Position numbers and translations under genes: made by a program. Below, one piece after another: positions 35,545 through 46,025 of a stretch of DNA of 64,000 nucleotides (its first letter is position 1; every line of letters starts with the position of its first letter). Origin of the DNA: Pacificibacter marinus (GTDB lineage: Bacteria; Pseudomonadota; Alphaproteobacteria; Rhodobacterales; Rhodobacteraceae); NCBI RefSeq assembly GCF_018860505.1, contig NZ_JAHKPU010000020.1:62001-126000 (forward strand), written 5' to 3'. The notes below the pieces were generated by a model that was not told the DNA's origin, searched no databases, and saw only the letters and a program-made list of their open reading frames with translations.

Positions 35545-37081
35545 GACCACGCCCTCCTCGATCAAACAGATAAAACAGCGCAAGACTTAAAAACAACAAC
35601 AACAGCGCAGCCCCCATCGCTTGCTCCATGCGGTAGGCGCCCATCAACCGATAAATCTGCAACGGTAGTGTAGCGCCATCAGGACGCGCAAACAGTGTCA
35701 CAACACCTAAATCGCCCATCGACAACGCAGCAGCCAGTCCAGCTGAAAATCCCAGCGGCGCACGAATACGGGGCAGAATAACCAAACGCACTCGCGCCCA
35801 GCCAGTCATCCCAAGACTGTCAGACAAGGGACCAAACCGATCTTCGCAAGCCCGCACAGCAGGTCCAATAGCACGCAGCACAAACGGCAGCGACATCACG
35901 GCATTGACTAACGCCGTGATCAATAAGGCCACGCGCGCAGGCTCCACAAACGGAAAGACCATGATGAATAGGCCTGTTCCCATCACCAATGGCGAAGCTG
36001 CGACACTCAACATGCCCAAGCCTTCCAGCCAACGCCACCGCAAAGCCGCCAGCGACAGACTAACGGCAAAAACAATCGTCAGGCCAGCAGACCCTAGCGC
36101 TGTCACCAAAGACCGCAGCGCAGACGACCACACAGATGTCGGCAAGGACAGAATATAGGGCGCGCCTTGCATGACGATGGCAAGCAAAGGCACAGCCAAA
36201 AACAACGTCGCAAAAATGATCCATACCCCGTCGACGATCTTCGACGTCACGCGTCCGGTATCAAACCGCTGAAACACACGATCCTGCCCGCCCATAACAG
36301 CTTGCGGAACAGCAAGCCAAAGCGATGCCAATGCAGCCACCCCGCAGATCGTAAATTGTACCCCCGCCAAAAGCGCCGCTTTGCCAATATCAAAGTCAAA
36401 TTTGAAAGCCTGATAGATTGCCAGTTCCACAGTTGTGGCCTTGGGACCGCCACCAAAAGTCAAAGCGACTGCAAAACTTGTGGTACAGATCAGAAAAATA
36501 ACAACCAACAACCCAGGCACAAGATTGCGCAACATAGGCCATTCGATATGCCAAAACACGTCGCGCCCAGAAAAATCTAGCGATGCAGCAAGCCGGAATT
36601 GTTCGGCAGGAACCGAGCCCCATCCATGGATCAAAAGTCGCGTGGCAAGCGGCAGGTTGAAAAACACATGCGCCAACAACACGCCATGCAATCCATAGAT
36701 CGAAATCGGCTCTAATCCCGCCAGATTTAGACCGTAGGCAACGATTCCGTTTCGCCCAAAAACAGCCGTTAGTCCTAAGATTGCAACGATAACAGGCAAA
36801 ATAAACGGCGCGCCTAAAAGCGTGACCAGCGCGCGCCGCCCCCAAAATGACCGCCGCGCCAAGGCGCGCGCAACTGGAATTGCTAAGGCCACGGACAAGA
36901 CAGCCGACCAAAAGGCCTGCACGATGGTAAAGCGCACAGCTGCCACATCAAATTGATCAAGCGCACCGAATGAGTCCGCTCGAATGGCAACAGCCGCCAA
37001 GGTGCCGAGGCTAAAAAACGTCACCAATCCAGCGACAATCAGCCCCGGCCAAGGATTTATTGCGAGAACGCGGCGCGCCAT
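35531..37081 (-). CDS. thiP: thiamine ABC transporter permease
   Basis: A 516-residue permease formed of two fused BPD_transp_1 halves, about twelve hydrophobic segments in all, with an EAA-type loop in each half (AASLDFSGRDVFWHIEWPMLRNLVPG near residue 183 and DSLGMTGWARVRLVILPRIRAPLGFSAG near 430). This fused form is typical of ThiP and related Fe(III) or sulfate permeases; the thiB and thiQ neighbours and the TPP riboswitch settle thiamine. It overlaps thiB by 25 bases and thiQ by 14. Confidence 0.93.
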   Translation of the reverse strand: MARRVLAINPWPGLIVAGLVTFFSLGTLAAVAIRADSFGALDQFDVAAVRFTIVQAFWSAVLSVALAIPVARALARRSFWGRRALVTLLGAPFILPVIVAILGLTAVFGRNGIVAYGLNLAGLEPISIYGLHGVLLAHVFFNLPLATRLLIHGWGSVPAEQFRLAASLDFSGRDVFWHIEWPMLRNLVPGLLVVIFLICTTSFAVALTFGGGPKATTVELAIYQAFKFDFDIGKAALLAGVQFTICGVAALASLWLAVPQAVMGGQDRVFQRFDTGRVTSKIVDGVWIIFATLFLAVPLLAIVMQGAPYILSLPTSVWSSALRSLVTALGSAGLTIVFAVSLSLAALRWRWLEGLGMLSVAASPLVMGTGLFIMVFPFVEPARVALLITALVNAVMSLPFVLRAIGPAVRACEDRFGPLSDSLGMTGWARVRLVILPRIRAPLGFSAGLAAALSMGDLGVVTLFARPDGATLPLQIYRLMGAYRMEQAMGAALLLLFLSLALFYLFDRGGRGHAKS

Positions 37082-38031
37082 TCGGCGATTGCCTCATCCC
37101 GCAGTGCAGCGGCTTGATCCTCATTTAAGAAAATCGCTTTTTCAGGATAATTGAGCTGAGAGAAAGCCTCAGGCCACTGATCTTTTGGTAAAGCGGCGGG
37201 ATAAGACCAGTTGGCAGTTGGAATAAGATCTTGAAACTTTTCATCCATGATAAATGCCATAAATTGATCCGCAAGCTCAGGCTGATCTGTGGTTTTCAAT
37301 TTGGCCGCCAATTCGACCATGAAATAATGGCCTTCATCAAACAAAGCCGCTGACTTGGTTTGGTCTTCTTCCGCGATGATGTGGTAGGCAGGCGATGTCG
37401 TGTAGGACAACACCATATCAACTTCGCCATCGGTGAACATGCCATAAGCCTCGGACCAGCCTTTGGTGACTGTGGTCACCTTCGGTGCAAGCTTGGCCCA
37501 TTCAGACTCAGCATCATCACCGAAAACCTGTTTCCCCCACAGAATCAGCGCTAGGCCCGAAATGGACGTTCGCGGATCCTGAATCGCAATTTTCCAGTCT
37601 TCGTCGCTGTTAACCAGCTCTGCAAAACTCGTTGGAGGATTGGTGATTTTTGTGTTGTCGTACACAAAGGCTGTGTAGCTCCAATTGAATGGTAAAAATG
37701 TATCGTCAGTCCAATCGAGCGGCAAAGTCAGGGCAGATGTATCGACTTTATGAGGCACGAATAGACCCGATTCCCGTGCTTTTTTAGTCACATCGGAATT
37801 AAAGCCAATGGCAACATCCGCATTTGTGCGCTCACCTTCAAGCAAGAGACGAGGCAAAAGATCGCCCGTCACATATTCGATTTCGCACTCACAGGTTTCT
37901 TCAAACGCGGCCTTGATCGCAGGACCGGGGCCCCATTCAGACCCAAAGTAATCAGGTGCGTAAATTGTAAGGGGATCAGCAAAAGCTGAGGTGACCAGAA
38001 GGCTGGCCGCAAGTGTCAGGCTATAATTCAT
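37057..38031 (-). CDS. thiB: thiamine ABC transporter substrate-binding protein
   Basis: ThiB binds thiamine, TMP and TPP in the periplasm. The 324-residue protein has a signal peptide (about 1-18, ending SAFA before DPLTIYAPDYF) and the family landmarks GDLLPRLLLEGERTNADVAIGFN near residue 60, FLPFNWSYTAFVYD and the C-terminal NWSYPAALP. The ATG at 38031 has GGAG seven bases upstream and is preferred over 38043. The upstream leader holds a TPP riboswitch. Confidence 0.93.
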   Translation of the reverse strand: MNYSLTLAASLLVTSAFADPLTIYAPDYFGSEWGPGPAIKAAFEETCECEIEYVTGDLLPRLLLEGERTNADVAIGFNSDVTKKARESGLFVPHKVDTSALTLPLDWTDDTFLPFNWSYTAFVYDNTKITNPPTSFAELVNSDEDWKIAIQDPRTSISGLALILWGKQVFGDDAESEWAKLAPKVTTVTKGWSEAYGMFTDGEVDMVLSYTTSPAYHIIAEEDQTKSAALFDEGHYFMVELAAKLKTTDQPELADQFMAFIMDEKFQDLIPTANWSYPAALPKDQWPEAFSQLNYPEKAIFLNEDQAAALRDEAIAEWRAAFSQ

Positions 38032-38088
38032 AGCTCGCTCCATTCAAAAATGGGCGAAGAAAAAGGTCGCGTCTTGATGATGCGAATA

Positions 38089-38173
38089 CCTTCCCTCCGC
38101 CGGTGTTAGCCGGTTCAGGTTCTACGGGTCCGCAAAGCGCATCTCAGCCACATGTGGTGGCACCCCGAGGTAA
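38089..38173 (-). promoter_or_regulatory. TPP riboswitch (THI element) controlling thiBPQ
   Basis: On the minus strand the conserved pieces appear in order: CGGGGTGCC (38161-38169 region), GGCTGAGA, the ACCCGTAGAACCTGAACCGG core and the closing CTAACACCGGCGGAGGGAAG, matching the THI-box consensus. Thiamine pyrophosphate should bind it and switch off thiBPQ. Between the aptamer and the thiB start, CCATT/AATGG can pair around the GGAG ribosome site, which would suit translational control, while a GGT..CGC/GCGACC pairing followed by TTTTT is an alternative terminator-like fold (inference). Confidence 0.95.
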
Positions 38174-38277
38174 GGCGCAATTTAGCGTCAAAACCACAAA
38201 GCGCAAGCTCAAGACACTTAGCCCCCTTTTCGCCAAGCCAAACACCCGTTAAACCAAGGGCGATCTAGGAGCACAGC

Positions 38278-39381
38278 ATGAGCATCAATACATTCGGCCA
38301 CCTCTTTCGTTTCACCACTTGGGGTGAAAGCCACGGACCTGCGCTTGGCGCGACTGTTGACGGCTGCCCTCCGGGCATCGCACTGACAGAAGAAATGCTG
38401 CAAGTCTGGCTCGACAAACGCAAACCAGGCACGTCGAAATACACAACCCAGCGCCGCGAACCTGATCAGGTGGAAATTTTATCTGGTGTGTTTGATGGCA
38501 AGACAACAGGCACGCCCATTCAATTGATGATCCGCAACACGGATCAACGTTCAAAAGACTATGGTGATATTTCAGAAAAATTCCGCCCCGGTCACGCAGA
38601 CATAACCTATTTCCAAAAATATGGCATTCGCGATTATCGTGGTGGTGGGCGTTCTTCAGCGCGAGAAACGGCAGCACGCGTTGCGGCTGGGGGTGTGGCT
38701 CGTGCTGCTTTAGCGCAATTGATCCCAGACCTAGAGATCAAAGGCTATATGACCCAAATCGGGCCAAACGGCATCATTGGCGCGCGCGACATGGCGGAAA
38801 TCGATAACAATCCATTTTGGGTGCCCAGTGCTGTAACGGCTCAGAACTGGGCTGCGTATCTTGATGACATTCGCAAATCAGGCTCGTCCGTGGGGGCAGT
38901 TGTTGAAGTGGTTGCCAAAGGGGCACCTGCGGGCCTTGGCGCGCCGATTTATGCCAAGATTGACACTGATTTGGCCTCGGCCATGATGTCTATCAACGCT
39001 GTTAAAGGCGTTGAAATTGGCGAAGGCATGAACGCCGCGCGCTTGACGGGCGAAGAAAACGCCGATGAGATCCGCATGGGCAATGATGGCCCACGCTACA
39101 TGTCCAATCATGCCGGCGGCATTCTGGGCGGAATTTCAACTGGACAGGATTTGGTTGTGCGCTTTGCTGTGAAGCCAACAAGTTCGATCCTAACCTCGCG
39201 TAAAACCATTACCAAAGCGGGCGAAGACACCGATTTGATCACCAAAGGACGCCACGACCCTTGCGTTGGTATTCGCGCGGTTCCAGTTGGCGAGGCGATG
39301 ATGGCCTGCGTGATTTTGGATCACCTGCTTTTGCATCGCGGTCAAAATGGCGAAACACCTTTGGGCGTTTTCGGCGAATAG
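38278..39381 (+). CDS. aroC: chorismate synthase
   Basis: AroC makes chorismate from EPSP, the last shared step of aromatic synthesis, with reduced FMN as cofactor. The 367-residue protein starts with [24 protein letters not shown] (signature GESHG), has the second signature [17 protein letters not shown] near residue 122, and the third [14 protein letters not shown] (about 300). GGAG lies eight bases before the ATG. It faces the EamA transporter gene, with a single base between stops. Confidence 0.97.
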   Translation: MSINTFGHLFRFTTWGESHGPALGATVDGCPPGIALTEEMLQVWLDKRKPGTSKYTTQRREPDQVEILSGVFDGKTTGTPIQLMIRNTDQRSKDYGDISEKFRPGHADITYFQKYGIRDYRGGGRSSARETAARVAAGGVARAALAQLIPDLEIKGYMTQIGPNGIIGARDMAEIDNNPFWVPSAVTAQNWAAYLDDIRKSGSSVGAVVEVVAKGAPAGLGAPIYAKIDTDLASAMMSINAVKGVEIGEGMNAARLTGEENADEIRMGNDGPRYMSNHAGGILGGISTGQDLVVRFAVKPTSSILTSRKTITKAGEDTDLITKGRHDPCVGIRAVPVGEAMMACVILDHLLLHRGQNGETPLGVFGE

Positions 39382-39382
39382 A

Positions 39383-40249
39383 CTACGCTTTAGACAGTTG
39401 AACAGCCAAGATACCCACCATGATGGTGACCACCCCCACCAGATCCCATCCGTTCACCTGCTCACCAAGCACAAGGGCCGCAATCGCCACTCCGAAAAAC
39501 GGGTTTAGGAAGTGAAATGCGGCCCCTTTGATCGTACCAATGCGTTCAACCAGTTTGAACCACAACCATGTCGCAAACAGGCCCGGCACAAAAGTAGTGT
39601 AAAGCATTGCTCCCACAAGTTGGGCAGACATGGTGATCTCATATGTGTCGATCAATGGGGATAAAACCCCAAGCACAAGACTGCCAACCAGACTTTGCAG
39701 CCCTACCACCATCAAGACATTCGACCCAGCCCCTACTGAGCGTAAAGAAAGCGTGGCAATGGCCAGCGCAACGGTGCCGACGATACACATCAGAACGCCA
39801 ACCATATCGCTGCCTGCCGACAAGCGCGTCCCCATAATCAACAGCACACCCAAAAAGCCGATGCCTAGACCAAGTAAAGCAATGGGTTTGGGAAGTGTTC
39901 GCAAAAACAGAATCGAGAGCAGCGCCACGACCAAAGGCATCGAGGATGCCAAAACCGAGGCCAACGATGCCTCAACAGACCGCATCGCTAAGAAATACAA
40001 TCCAAGATAAGCAGCGTTCTGGCACACACCAAAGATAATAATCGCGCGCCACTGCTGACGCGTAAATATCCACGATTGACCAAGCGCGCGTGCCAAGCCG
40101 ACACCGACGATACCCGACATGAAAAACCGCAATGACAGCGACGCCAATGCCGGCGCATCGGCAACGATGATCCGTGCTGAGGTAAAGGCAGATGACCACA
40201 TCAGCACAAAAGCTACGCCCATTAAGATCGCTTTGAAATCGGCTTTCAT
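39383..40249 (-). CDS. DMT-superfamily (EamA) transporter
   Basis: A 288-residue inner-membrane protein with ten predicted transmembrane helices in two homologous EamA repeats (about 8-140 and 150-285). Typical features are FVLMWSSAFTSARIIV near the N-terminus and GAAFHFLNPFFGVAIAALVLGEQV in the second repeat. Such proteins export or import amino acids, nucleotides or other small metabolites; substrate not readable. AGG-T-AGG lies six bases before the ATG at 40249; the frame to 40291 covers the HU terminator and was rejected. Confidence 0.86.
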   Translation of the reverse strand: MKADFKAILMGVAFVLMWSSAFTSARIIVADAPALASLSLRFFMSGIVGVGLARALGQSWIFTRQQWRAIIIFGVCQNAAYLGLYFLAMRSVEASLASVLASSMPLVVALLSILFLRTLPKPIALLGLGIGFLGVLLIMGTRLSAGSDMVGVLMCIVGTVALAIATLSLRSVGAGSNVLMVVGLQSLVGSLVLGVLSPLIDTYEITMSAQLVGAMLYTTFVPGLFATWLWFKLVERIGTIKGAAFHFLNPFFGVAIAALVLGEQVNGWDLVGVVTIMVGILAVQLSKA

Positions 40250-40267
40250 TTTATGCCTACCTAGAAA

Positions 40268-40299
40268 TGCAAAAGGGCCGCGCACATGCACGACCCTTT
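40268..40299 (-). terminator. terminator of the HU gene
   Basis: AAAGGG (40272-40277) pairs with CCCTTT (40294-40299) and the whole inner stem is paired if G-U pairs are allowed on the minus strand; four T residues follow on that strand. Confidence 0.65.
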
Positions 40300-40320
40300 A
40301 AAAAATATTGCGTACAAGCC

Positions 40321-40608
40321 TTAGCCGTTCACGCTGTCTTTAAGCGCTTTAGCAATGGTCATTTTCACGACTTTATCTGCGTCTTTTTTCATTTGCTCAC
40401 CCGTTTGTGGGTTACGCACCATGCGCTCTGGGCGTTCACGGCAGTAGATTTTTCCAACACCTGGAAGTGTCACAGCGCCGCCAGCAGAAACTTCGCGGGT
40501 GATGATTGCGACGACGGCATCAAGAGCAGCGCCAGCTGTCTTTTTGTCTGCGGCCAGCTCTTCTGCCAAAGCGGCAATAAGCTGTGTTTTTGTCATTGGT
40601 TTCGACAT
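40321..40608 (-). CDS. HU family DNA-binding protein
   Basis: A 95-residue histone-like protein that bends DNA. The N-terminal helices TKTQLIAALAEELAADKKTAGAALDAVVAIITREV and the beta-arm segment VTLPGVGKIYCRERPERMVRNPQTGEQMK match the HU/IHF fold, with the arm reading RNPQTGE as in HU. It could be HU or a related nucleoid protein, not IHF, since the arm tip RNP is HU-like and the partner is absent. Cys in the arm region is unusual but seen in this group. GGAG lies upstream. A terminator follows. Confidence 0.92.
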   Translation of the reverse strand: MSKPMTKTQLIAALAEELAADKKTAGAALDAVVAIITREVSAGGAVTLPGVGKIYCRERPERMVRNPQTGEQMKKDADKVVKMTIAKALKDSVNG

Positions 40609-40737
40609 GTCTGTATCTCCTCGTGTCCCCCTTGGATTAGGGGGTATCGGGCATTTCTAAGCGAATATAGTGGGCGCACACAACGGTTAGTGTATGAAAC
40701 AAGTCACTTTTCGCCCCTTTTACAGCGATTTTCCGCC

Positions 40738-42216
40738 TTATAAGAAAGCCGTTTCTTCAAATGAGCGCAGTTTTCGGCTGTGAATGCGTTCAATCGGCAT
40801 GTCTCGCAAAATTTCCATCGCGCGAATACCGATCAACAAATGTCGAGAAACTTGGCTTTTATAGAAATCAGACGCCATGCCCGGCAACTTTAGCTCACCG
40901 TGCAAGGGCTTGTCGGACACACATAACAGCGTGCCGTATGGGACCCGAAAGCGAAAACCATTGGCGGCAATCGTGGCACTTTCCATATCTAAGCCCACAG
41001 CACGTGACTGAGACAGGCGCTGAACTGGACCAGATTGATCGCGCAATTCCCAATTACGGTTGTCGATCGTCGCCACGGTGCCTGTGCGCATGATCCGTTT
41101 TAGATCATAACCCTCAAGCTGGGTAACTTGCGCCACCGCATTTTCAAGCGAGGTTTGAATTTCTGCCAAGGCAGGAATCGGCACCCACACAGGCAGGTCC
41201 GCGTCCAACACATGATCTTCACGCAAATAAGCATGAGCCAAAACAAAATCCCCCAAGCGCTGCGAATTGCGCAGGCCGGCACAATGCCCCACCATAATCC
41301 AAGCATGAGGTCGCAAAACGGCGATATGGTCAGTTGCGGTTTTAGCGTTTGACGGTCCAACGCCGATGTTCACCAAGGTCACGCCAGACCCATCTGCACG
41401 CTTCAGGTGATAGGTCGGCATCTGCGGCATCTTGGTGATCGGATCAATCGGAGTGTCAGGGTCAGTGATCTCAACATTCCCCGTGCTCACAAAACTGGTA
41501 TAGCCGCTGTCTGGGTCTGCAAGCTGCTCACGCGCATAAGCCTCGAACTCAGAGACATAGAACTGGTAGTTCGTGAACAGCACATGGTTTTGAAAATGGC
41601 CGGCGTCTGTTGCTGTGTAGTGCGATAGACGTGCAAGAGAATAATCAATGCGCTGAGCTGTAAACGGCGCCAACGGCTCCGATCCGTCTTCATACTGAAA
41701 GGTATAACCATTGACGATGTTGTCGTGGGTTGTCGCCAAATCCGGCACATCAAATACATCACGCAAAGGGTAATCCATCGCGCCTTCTTGCGGCACCGTG
41801 ACACTATCATCATTGGCGACAGCAAAATGCACCGGCAACGGCGTTTGCGACGGCCCAATTTCAACCTGAATACCGTGATTTTCAATCAATTGTTGTAGCT
41901 GAAATGTCAGATAATTGCGGAACAGATCTGGGCGCGTGACGGTTGTCGAATATATCCCAGGTTTAGAAACATGGCCAAACGACAGACGACTGTCCTGCGA
42001 CGCATATGACCGCACAGTGATTCTAATTTCTGGATAATAGGCACGAAATTTTGCGGTAGGCTTGGCGCCTTCAGCCACTTGAGAAAAGCGTTCCGTTAAA
42101 AACTGAGTGGCTTCTGTATAAAGCTCTTCGAGCCTTTGAACAGCTGCTCCGGCATCTGAAAATAACTCAGACTCACGCCTTGGTGGCGTTTCAAGTTTCA
42201 GTCCTGCGTTCGACAT
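40738..42216 (-). CDS. amn: AMP nucleosidase
   Basis: Amn hydrolyses AMP to adenine and ribose 5-phosphate. The 492-residue protein has an N-terminal regulatory half and a C-terminal phosphorylase/nucleosidase domain with VNIGVGPSNAKTATDHIAVLRP, MVGHCAGLRNSQRLGDFVLAHAYLRED and LDMESATIAANGFRFRVPYGTLLCVSDKPLHGE, which are diagnostic for Amn. An ATG at 42216 and a GTG at 42222 are both possible; GGAG is 11 or 5 bases upstream. The gene stands alone. Confidence 0.93.
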   Translation of the reverse strand: MSNAGLKLETPPRRESELFSDAGAAVQRLEELYTEATQFLTERFSQVAEGAKPTAKFRAYYPEIRITVRSYASQDSRLSFGHVSKPGIYSTTVTRPDLFRNYLTFQLQQLIENHGIQVEIGPSQTPLPVHFAVANDDSVTVPQEGAMDYPLRDVFDVPDLATTHDNIVNGYTFQYEDGSEPLAPFTAQRIDYSLARLSHYTATDAGHFQNHVLFTNYQFYVSEFEAYAREQLADPDSGYTSFVSTGNVEITDPDTPIDPITKMPQMPTYHLKRADGSGVTLVNIGVGPSNAKTATDHIAVLRPHAWIMVGHCAGLRNSQRLGDFVLAHAYLREDHVLDADLPVWVPIPALAEIQTSLENAVAQVTQLEGYDLKRIMRTGTVATIDNRNWELRDQSGPVQRLSQSRAVGLDMESATIAANGFRFRVPYGTLLCVSDKPLHGELKLPGMASDFYKSQVSRHLLIGIRAMEILRDMPIERIHSRKLRSFEETAFL

Positions 42217-42352
42217 CACCACAACAACTCCGTTCTAATCTGATTGGCCCACTCAGGTCTTAAATCTCGACCTTTGGTTGCACAATTGTCACCAACTCTT
42301 AGGATGACGCAAGCCCAGCGCGCAGTGATTTTTACAAACGGGACATCAATTC

Positions 42353-43213
42353 ATGTCAGCTCATCTTTTTTCCTATGGTTACGGATATTCTGCGACAGCA
42401 CTCGGCGCGTTGCTTTTGCCTGCGAATTGGGCCATCACAGGCACAGTACGGAACGCAAAACAGGCCCCAACCCTGCGTAAAACAGGGGTAAATGTCCGCG
42501 TGACGCCAGATGACGACATTTCTAGTGACATCAAAAACGCCACACATCTGCTCATATCAGCCGCACCAACAAGTGACGGCGATCCTTTTTTGCTCAATCA
42601 CCTGCAAGACCTGAAAACCGCACAAAATTTAGAATGGGTCGGCTATCTGTCAACAACAGGCGTTTATGGCGATCGTGACGGCGGATGGGTTGATGAGACA
42701 TCTCCCTTAACACCTGCCACAGCACGTGGAAAAGCGCGCGTCGCAGCAGAAGCACAGTGGATTAAGACCTCTCAAGATTTAGGTTTGAATCTCAAAATCT
42801 TCAGACTTGCGGGGATTTATGGCCCTGGCCGTGGCCCTTTCGCCAAAGTTCGCAATGGGACTGCACGACGGATTATCAAACCGAACCAAGTCTTTTCACG
42901 CATTCATGTCGACGACATCGCACAGGTGCTTTTGGCCTCGATACATCGACCCAAATCCAGTAAAATATTTAATGTTTGCGACAATCTAGCTGCCCCGCCT
43001 GAAGACGTTATTGGCTATGCTGCCAAACTACTTGGACGGCCATTACCGCCAGCTCAAGACTTTGAGACAGCGGACATGACCCCTATGGCCCGCAGCTTTT
43101 ATGCCGAAAGTAAAAAGGTCAAAAACGACCGGATCAAATCTGAACTCGGGGTCGAGCTGATCTATCCCGACTATATGACTGGCCTCACCGCACTACTGGC
43201 CTCTGAAAGCTAA
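42353..43213 (+). CDS. SDR-family NAD(P)-dependent oxidoreductase/epimerase (YeeZ-like)
   Basis: A 286-residue Rossmann-fold protein of the extended/atypical SDR type. The nucleotide loop reads FSYGYGYSATALGALL, a variant of GxGxxG, and the active-site region has STTGVYGDRDGGWVDE, resembling YeeZ-type proteins where the Tyr-Lys pair is modified. The C-terminal half includes FSRIHVDDIAQVLLASI. Substrate unknown. It is convergent with dxs, with one base between stops, and divergent from amn across 136 bases. Confidence 0.82.
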   Translation: MSAHLFSYGYGYSATALGALLLPANWAITGTVRNAKQAPTLRKTGVNVRVTPDDDISSDIKNATHLLISAAPTSDGDPFLLNHLQDLKTAQNLEWVGYLSTTGVYGDRDGGWVDETSPLTPATARGKARVAAEAQWIKTSQDLGLNLKIFRLAGIYGPGRGPFAKVRNGTARRIIKPNQVFSRIHVDDIAQVLLASIHRPKSSKIFNVCDNLAAPPEDVIGYAAKLLGRPLPPAQDFETADMTPMARSFYAESKKVKNDRIKSELGVELIYPDYMTGLTALLASES

Positions 43214-43214
43214 C

Positions 43215-45143
43215 TCACGCGCGTTTTGAAGCGATGTCCGTGATCCCCAAAACGCGCAGAACTTTGGCTTCTATATCTTCGGCGTTCAGGCCTGCAGTCG
43301 CATACATATCCGCAGGGCTAGACTGGTCGATAAAGGTATCCGGCAGAACCATAGACCTAAATTTGAGACCCCGATCGAACACGCCCTCGTTGGCCAGAAA
43401 ATCCGCAACATGTGATCCAAAACCCCCTATCGCACCCTCTTCAATGGTGATCAGTGCCTCGTGGTTGTCTGCCAAGTCACAAATAAGATCGTAATCTAAA
43501 GGCTTAGCAAATCGCGCATCGGCGATGGTTGGCGTGATGCCCTTTTGCGCCAAGCTTTCACAAGCTTTGCGCACCGCATCAAGGCGCGTGCCAAATGACA
43601 AGATCGCAACACGCGCACCACTTTGAACAATACGGCCCTTGCCGATTTCAATGGGTGTACCACGCTCTGGCATATCGACACCAACGCCTTCACCACGCGG
43701 ATACCTGAATGCAATAGGCCCATCATCATGCGCTGCTGCTGTTGCAACCATATGAACCAATTCAGCTTCGTCTGCGGCAGCCATTACAACAAAGCCCGGC
43801 AAATTGGCCAAGAACGCGATGTCAAACGACCCTGCATGAGTGGCACCATCCGCGCCAACCAAGCCCGCGCGATCAATCGCAAAGCGCACGGGCAAACGTT
43901 GAATGGCAACATCGTGCACCACTTGATCATAGCCGCGCTGCAAAAAGGTCGAATACATCGTGCAAAACGGCTTCATACCACCCGCCGCCAAACCAGCAGC
44001 GAAGGTCACACCATGCTGTTCAGCAATGCCGACGTCGAAACACCGCGACCCATAGCGCTCAGCGAATAAATTGAGCCCTGTGCCATCAGGCATCGCGGCT
44101 GTCACCGCGCAAATTTTATCGTCAAAAGATGCCTCTTGCACTAAGGCTTTGCCAAACACGGACGTGTAGGACGGTGCATTGGGTGTCGCTTTTTCCTGCT
44201 TACCTGTCAGGACATCAAACTTGGCCGTCGCGTGGCCCTTATCGCTTGCGCGCTCAGCCGGTGCGTAACCTTTGCCTTTTTTCGTGATCGTATGGATTAA
44301 AACAGGCCCCGATGCCCGCGCCTTAACGGTGCGCAATACGGACAAAAGCTGATCCATATCGTGACCATCAATTGGGCCGACATAGGAAAACCCAAGCTCT
44401 TCAAACATCGTGCCGCCAACAGTCATGCCTTTCAGCATTTCTTTCGCACGACGCGCCCCGTCTTGAAACGGTGGCGGCAGCAAGGACACGGCACCCTTGG
44501 CGGCGGCTTTAAGTTCTTGGAACGGCTCCCCAGCATAAAGGCGTGACAAATAACTGGACAGCGCCCCCACAGGTTCAGCGATCGACATTTCGTTATCATT
44601 GAGAATCACAAACAGTCGCTTGCCCAAATGGCCTGCATTGTTCATCGCCTCAAAGGCCATACCGGCCGACATCGCCCCATCACCGATCACAGCAATACCA
44701 TCGCCAAGCGCAGGATCAGGCGCCCCTCCCAAATCGCGTGCGACAGAAAACCCGAGTGCTGCGGAAATAGATGTCGAGCTATGTGCAGCGCCGAACGGGT
44801 CGTAGGGGCTTTCAGAGCGTTTGGTAAATCCGGACAGACCGCCTTTTTGGCGCAGGGTGCGAATGCGATCACGGCGGCCTGTGAGAATTTTATGCGGATA
44901 ACACTGGTGCGATACGTCCCAAATCAATCGATCCTTTGGGGTATCAAACACAGCATGCAACGCGACGGTCAGTTCGACCACACCAAGGCCAGCGCCCAAA
45001 TGCCCACCCGTTTCAGACACTGCTGAAATCGTCTCAGCGCGCAACTCGCCCGCCAAGCGTTTCAGCTCGGTATCCGACAAGGATTTAAGATCCGCAGGCG
45101 TCGTTACGCGGTCAAGGGTCGGCGTGTCAGGAAGATCAGACAT
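43215..45143 (-). CDS. dxs: 1-deoxy-D-xylulose-5-phosphate synthase
   Basis: Dxs joins pyruvate and glyceraldehyde 3-phosphate in the first step of the MEP isoprenoid pathway, with thiamine diphosphate. The 642-residue protein has [17 protein letters not shown] near residue 47, the ThDP motif [18 protein letters not shown] (about 152-169) with NDNEMSI, and the later [18 protein letters not shown] block. ispA lies 15 bases upstream and xseB before that, the common xseB-ispA-dxs operon. Thiamine for this enzyme is imported by the nearby thiBPQ system. Confidence 0.97.
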   Translation of the reverse strand: MSDLPDTPTLDRVTTPADLKSLSDTELKRLAGELRAETISAVSETGGHLGAGLGVVELTVALHAVFDTPKDRLIWDVSHQCYPHKILTGRRDRIRTLRQKGGLSGFTKRSESPYDPFGAAHSSTSISAALGFSVARDLGGAPDPALGDGIAVIGDGAMSAGMAFEAMNNAGHLGKRLFVILNDNEMSIAEPVGALSSYLSRLYAGEPFQELKAAAKGAVSLLPPPFQDGARRAKEMLKGMTVGGTMFEELGFSYVGPIDGHDMDQLLSVLRTVKARASGPVLIHTITKKGKGYAPAERASDKGHATAKFDVLTGKQEKATPNAPSYTSVFGKALVQEASFDDKICAVTAAMPDGTGLNLFAERYGSRCFDVGIAEQHGVTFAAGLAAGGMKPFCTMYSTFLQRGYDQVVHDVAIQRLPVRFAIDRAGLVGADGATHAGSFDIAFLANLPGFVVMAAADEAELVHMVATAAAHDDGPIAFRYPRGEGVGVDMPERGTPIEIGKGRIVQSGARVAILSFGTRLDAVRKACESLAQKGITPTIADARFAKPLDYDLICDLADNHEALITIEEGAIGGFGSHVADFLANEGVFDRGLKFRSMVLPDTFIDQSSPADMYATAGLNAEDIEAKVLRVLGITDIASKRA

Positions 45144-45158
45144 GGCGCATCATCTTTC

Positions 45159-46025
45159 TTAGGTTTCGCGGGAAATAACGAACCGCGCCGTCGCGCGCAA
45201 GGTTTCAGCGCGATTTCCATAAGGGCCAATTGCCTCACAGGCTTCATCAACAAGGGACGCTGCACGTCTTTGCGCCGCCTCCACCCCCAGCAAGGATACA
45301 AATGTCGCCTTACCAGCACCTTGGTCTTTGCCGACGGCTTTGCCGGTTTTCCCAGAATCCCCGATGACATCCAAAACATCATCCTGAATTTGAAAAGCCA
45401 ATCCCAAAGCGCGCGCATAACGCACCAAAGGCTGTGGATCTGCTCCGCCCAAAATGGCCCCCGCCGTGGCAGACCATTCAATAAGCGCACCGGTTTTATT
45501 GGCCTGTAGCTCGGTAATCGCGGCCAAATCCAAGGGCGTCAAGGCGGTCTCAGCCGCGATGTCTTGTGCTTGTCCCAAAACCATACCCTGCGCACCAGAG
45601 GAACGCGCCAAAGACGCAATCAAATCGATCCTAATCTGGCAGGAAGGGGATACTTCAGGACGTGAGAGCAATTCAAAAGACAAGGTTTGCAACGCATCAC
45701 CGACAAGCACTGCGGTGGCTTCATCCCATTTTTTGTGAACCGTTGGTTGGCCACGACGCAAATCGTCGTCATCCATGCACGGCAAATCGTCATGCACCAA
45801 ACTATAGGCATGCATCGCCTCGATCGCGGCGGCAGACCAAACAGATTGAGCAGGCTCAATATCGTGCAAAGCGGCACTTTCCAACACCAGCAAAGCGCGC
45901 AGACGCTTGCCGCCGGAAAGCGCATATTGAACACCCAATTCAACAGGCGATTGTCCAAGAGGCACAAAAACCTCAGCAAAACAGGTCTGCACCAAGTGAC
46001 GGCAGCGATCGAGTTCGGTTTGCAT
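45159..46025 (-). CDS. ispA: polyprenyl synthetase (farnesyl/geranyl diphosphate synthase)
   Basis: IspA condenses IPP with DMAPP and GPP to give FPP. The 288-residue protein has the first Asp-rich motif HDDLPCMDDDDLRRGQPTVHK (about residues 81-101), and the second FQIQDDVLDVIGDS (about 219-232). Chain length (FPP against GGPP) cannot be settled by eye, but the operon with xseB and dxs favours FPP synthase. Its start shares one base with the xseB stop. Confidence 0.92.
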   Translation of the reverse strand: MQTELDRCRHLVQTCFAEVFVPLGQSPVELGVQYALSGGKRLRALLVLESAALHDIEPAQSVWSAAAIEAMHAYSLVHDDLPCMDDDDLRRGQPTVHKKWDEATAVLVGDALQTLSFELLSRPEVSPSCQIRIDLIASLARSSGAQGMVLGQAQDIAAETALTPLDLAAITELQANKTGALIEWSATAGAILGGADPQPLVRYARALGLAFQIQDDVLDVIGDSGKTGKAVGKDQGAGKATFVSLLGVEAAQRRAASLVDEACEAIGPYGNRAETLRATARFVISRET

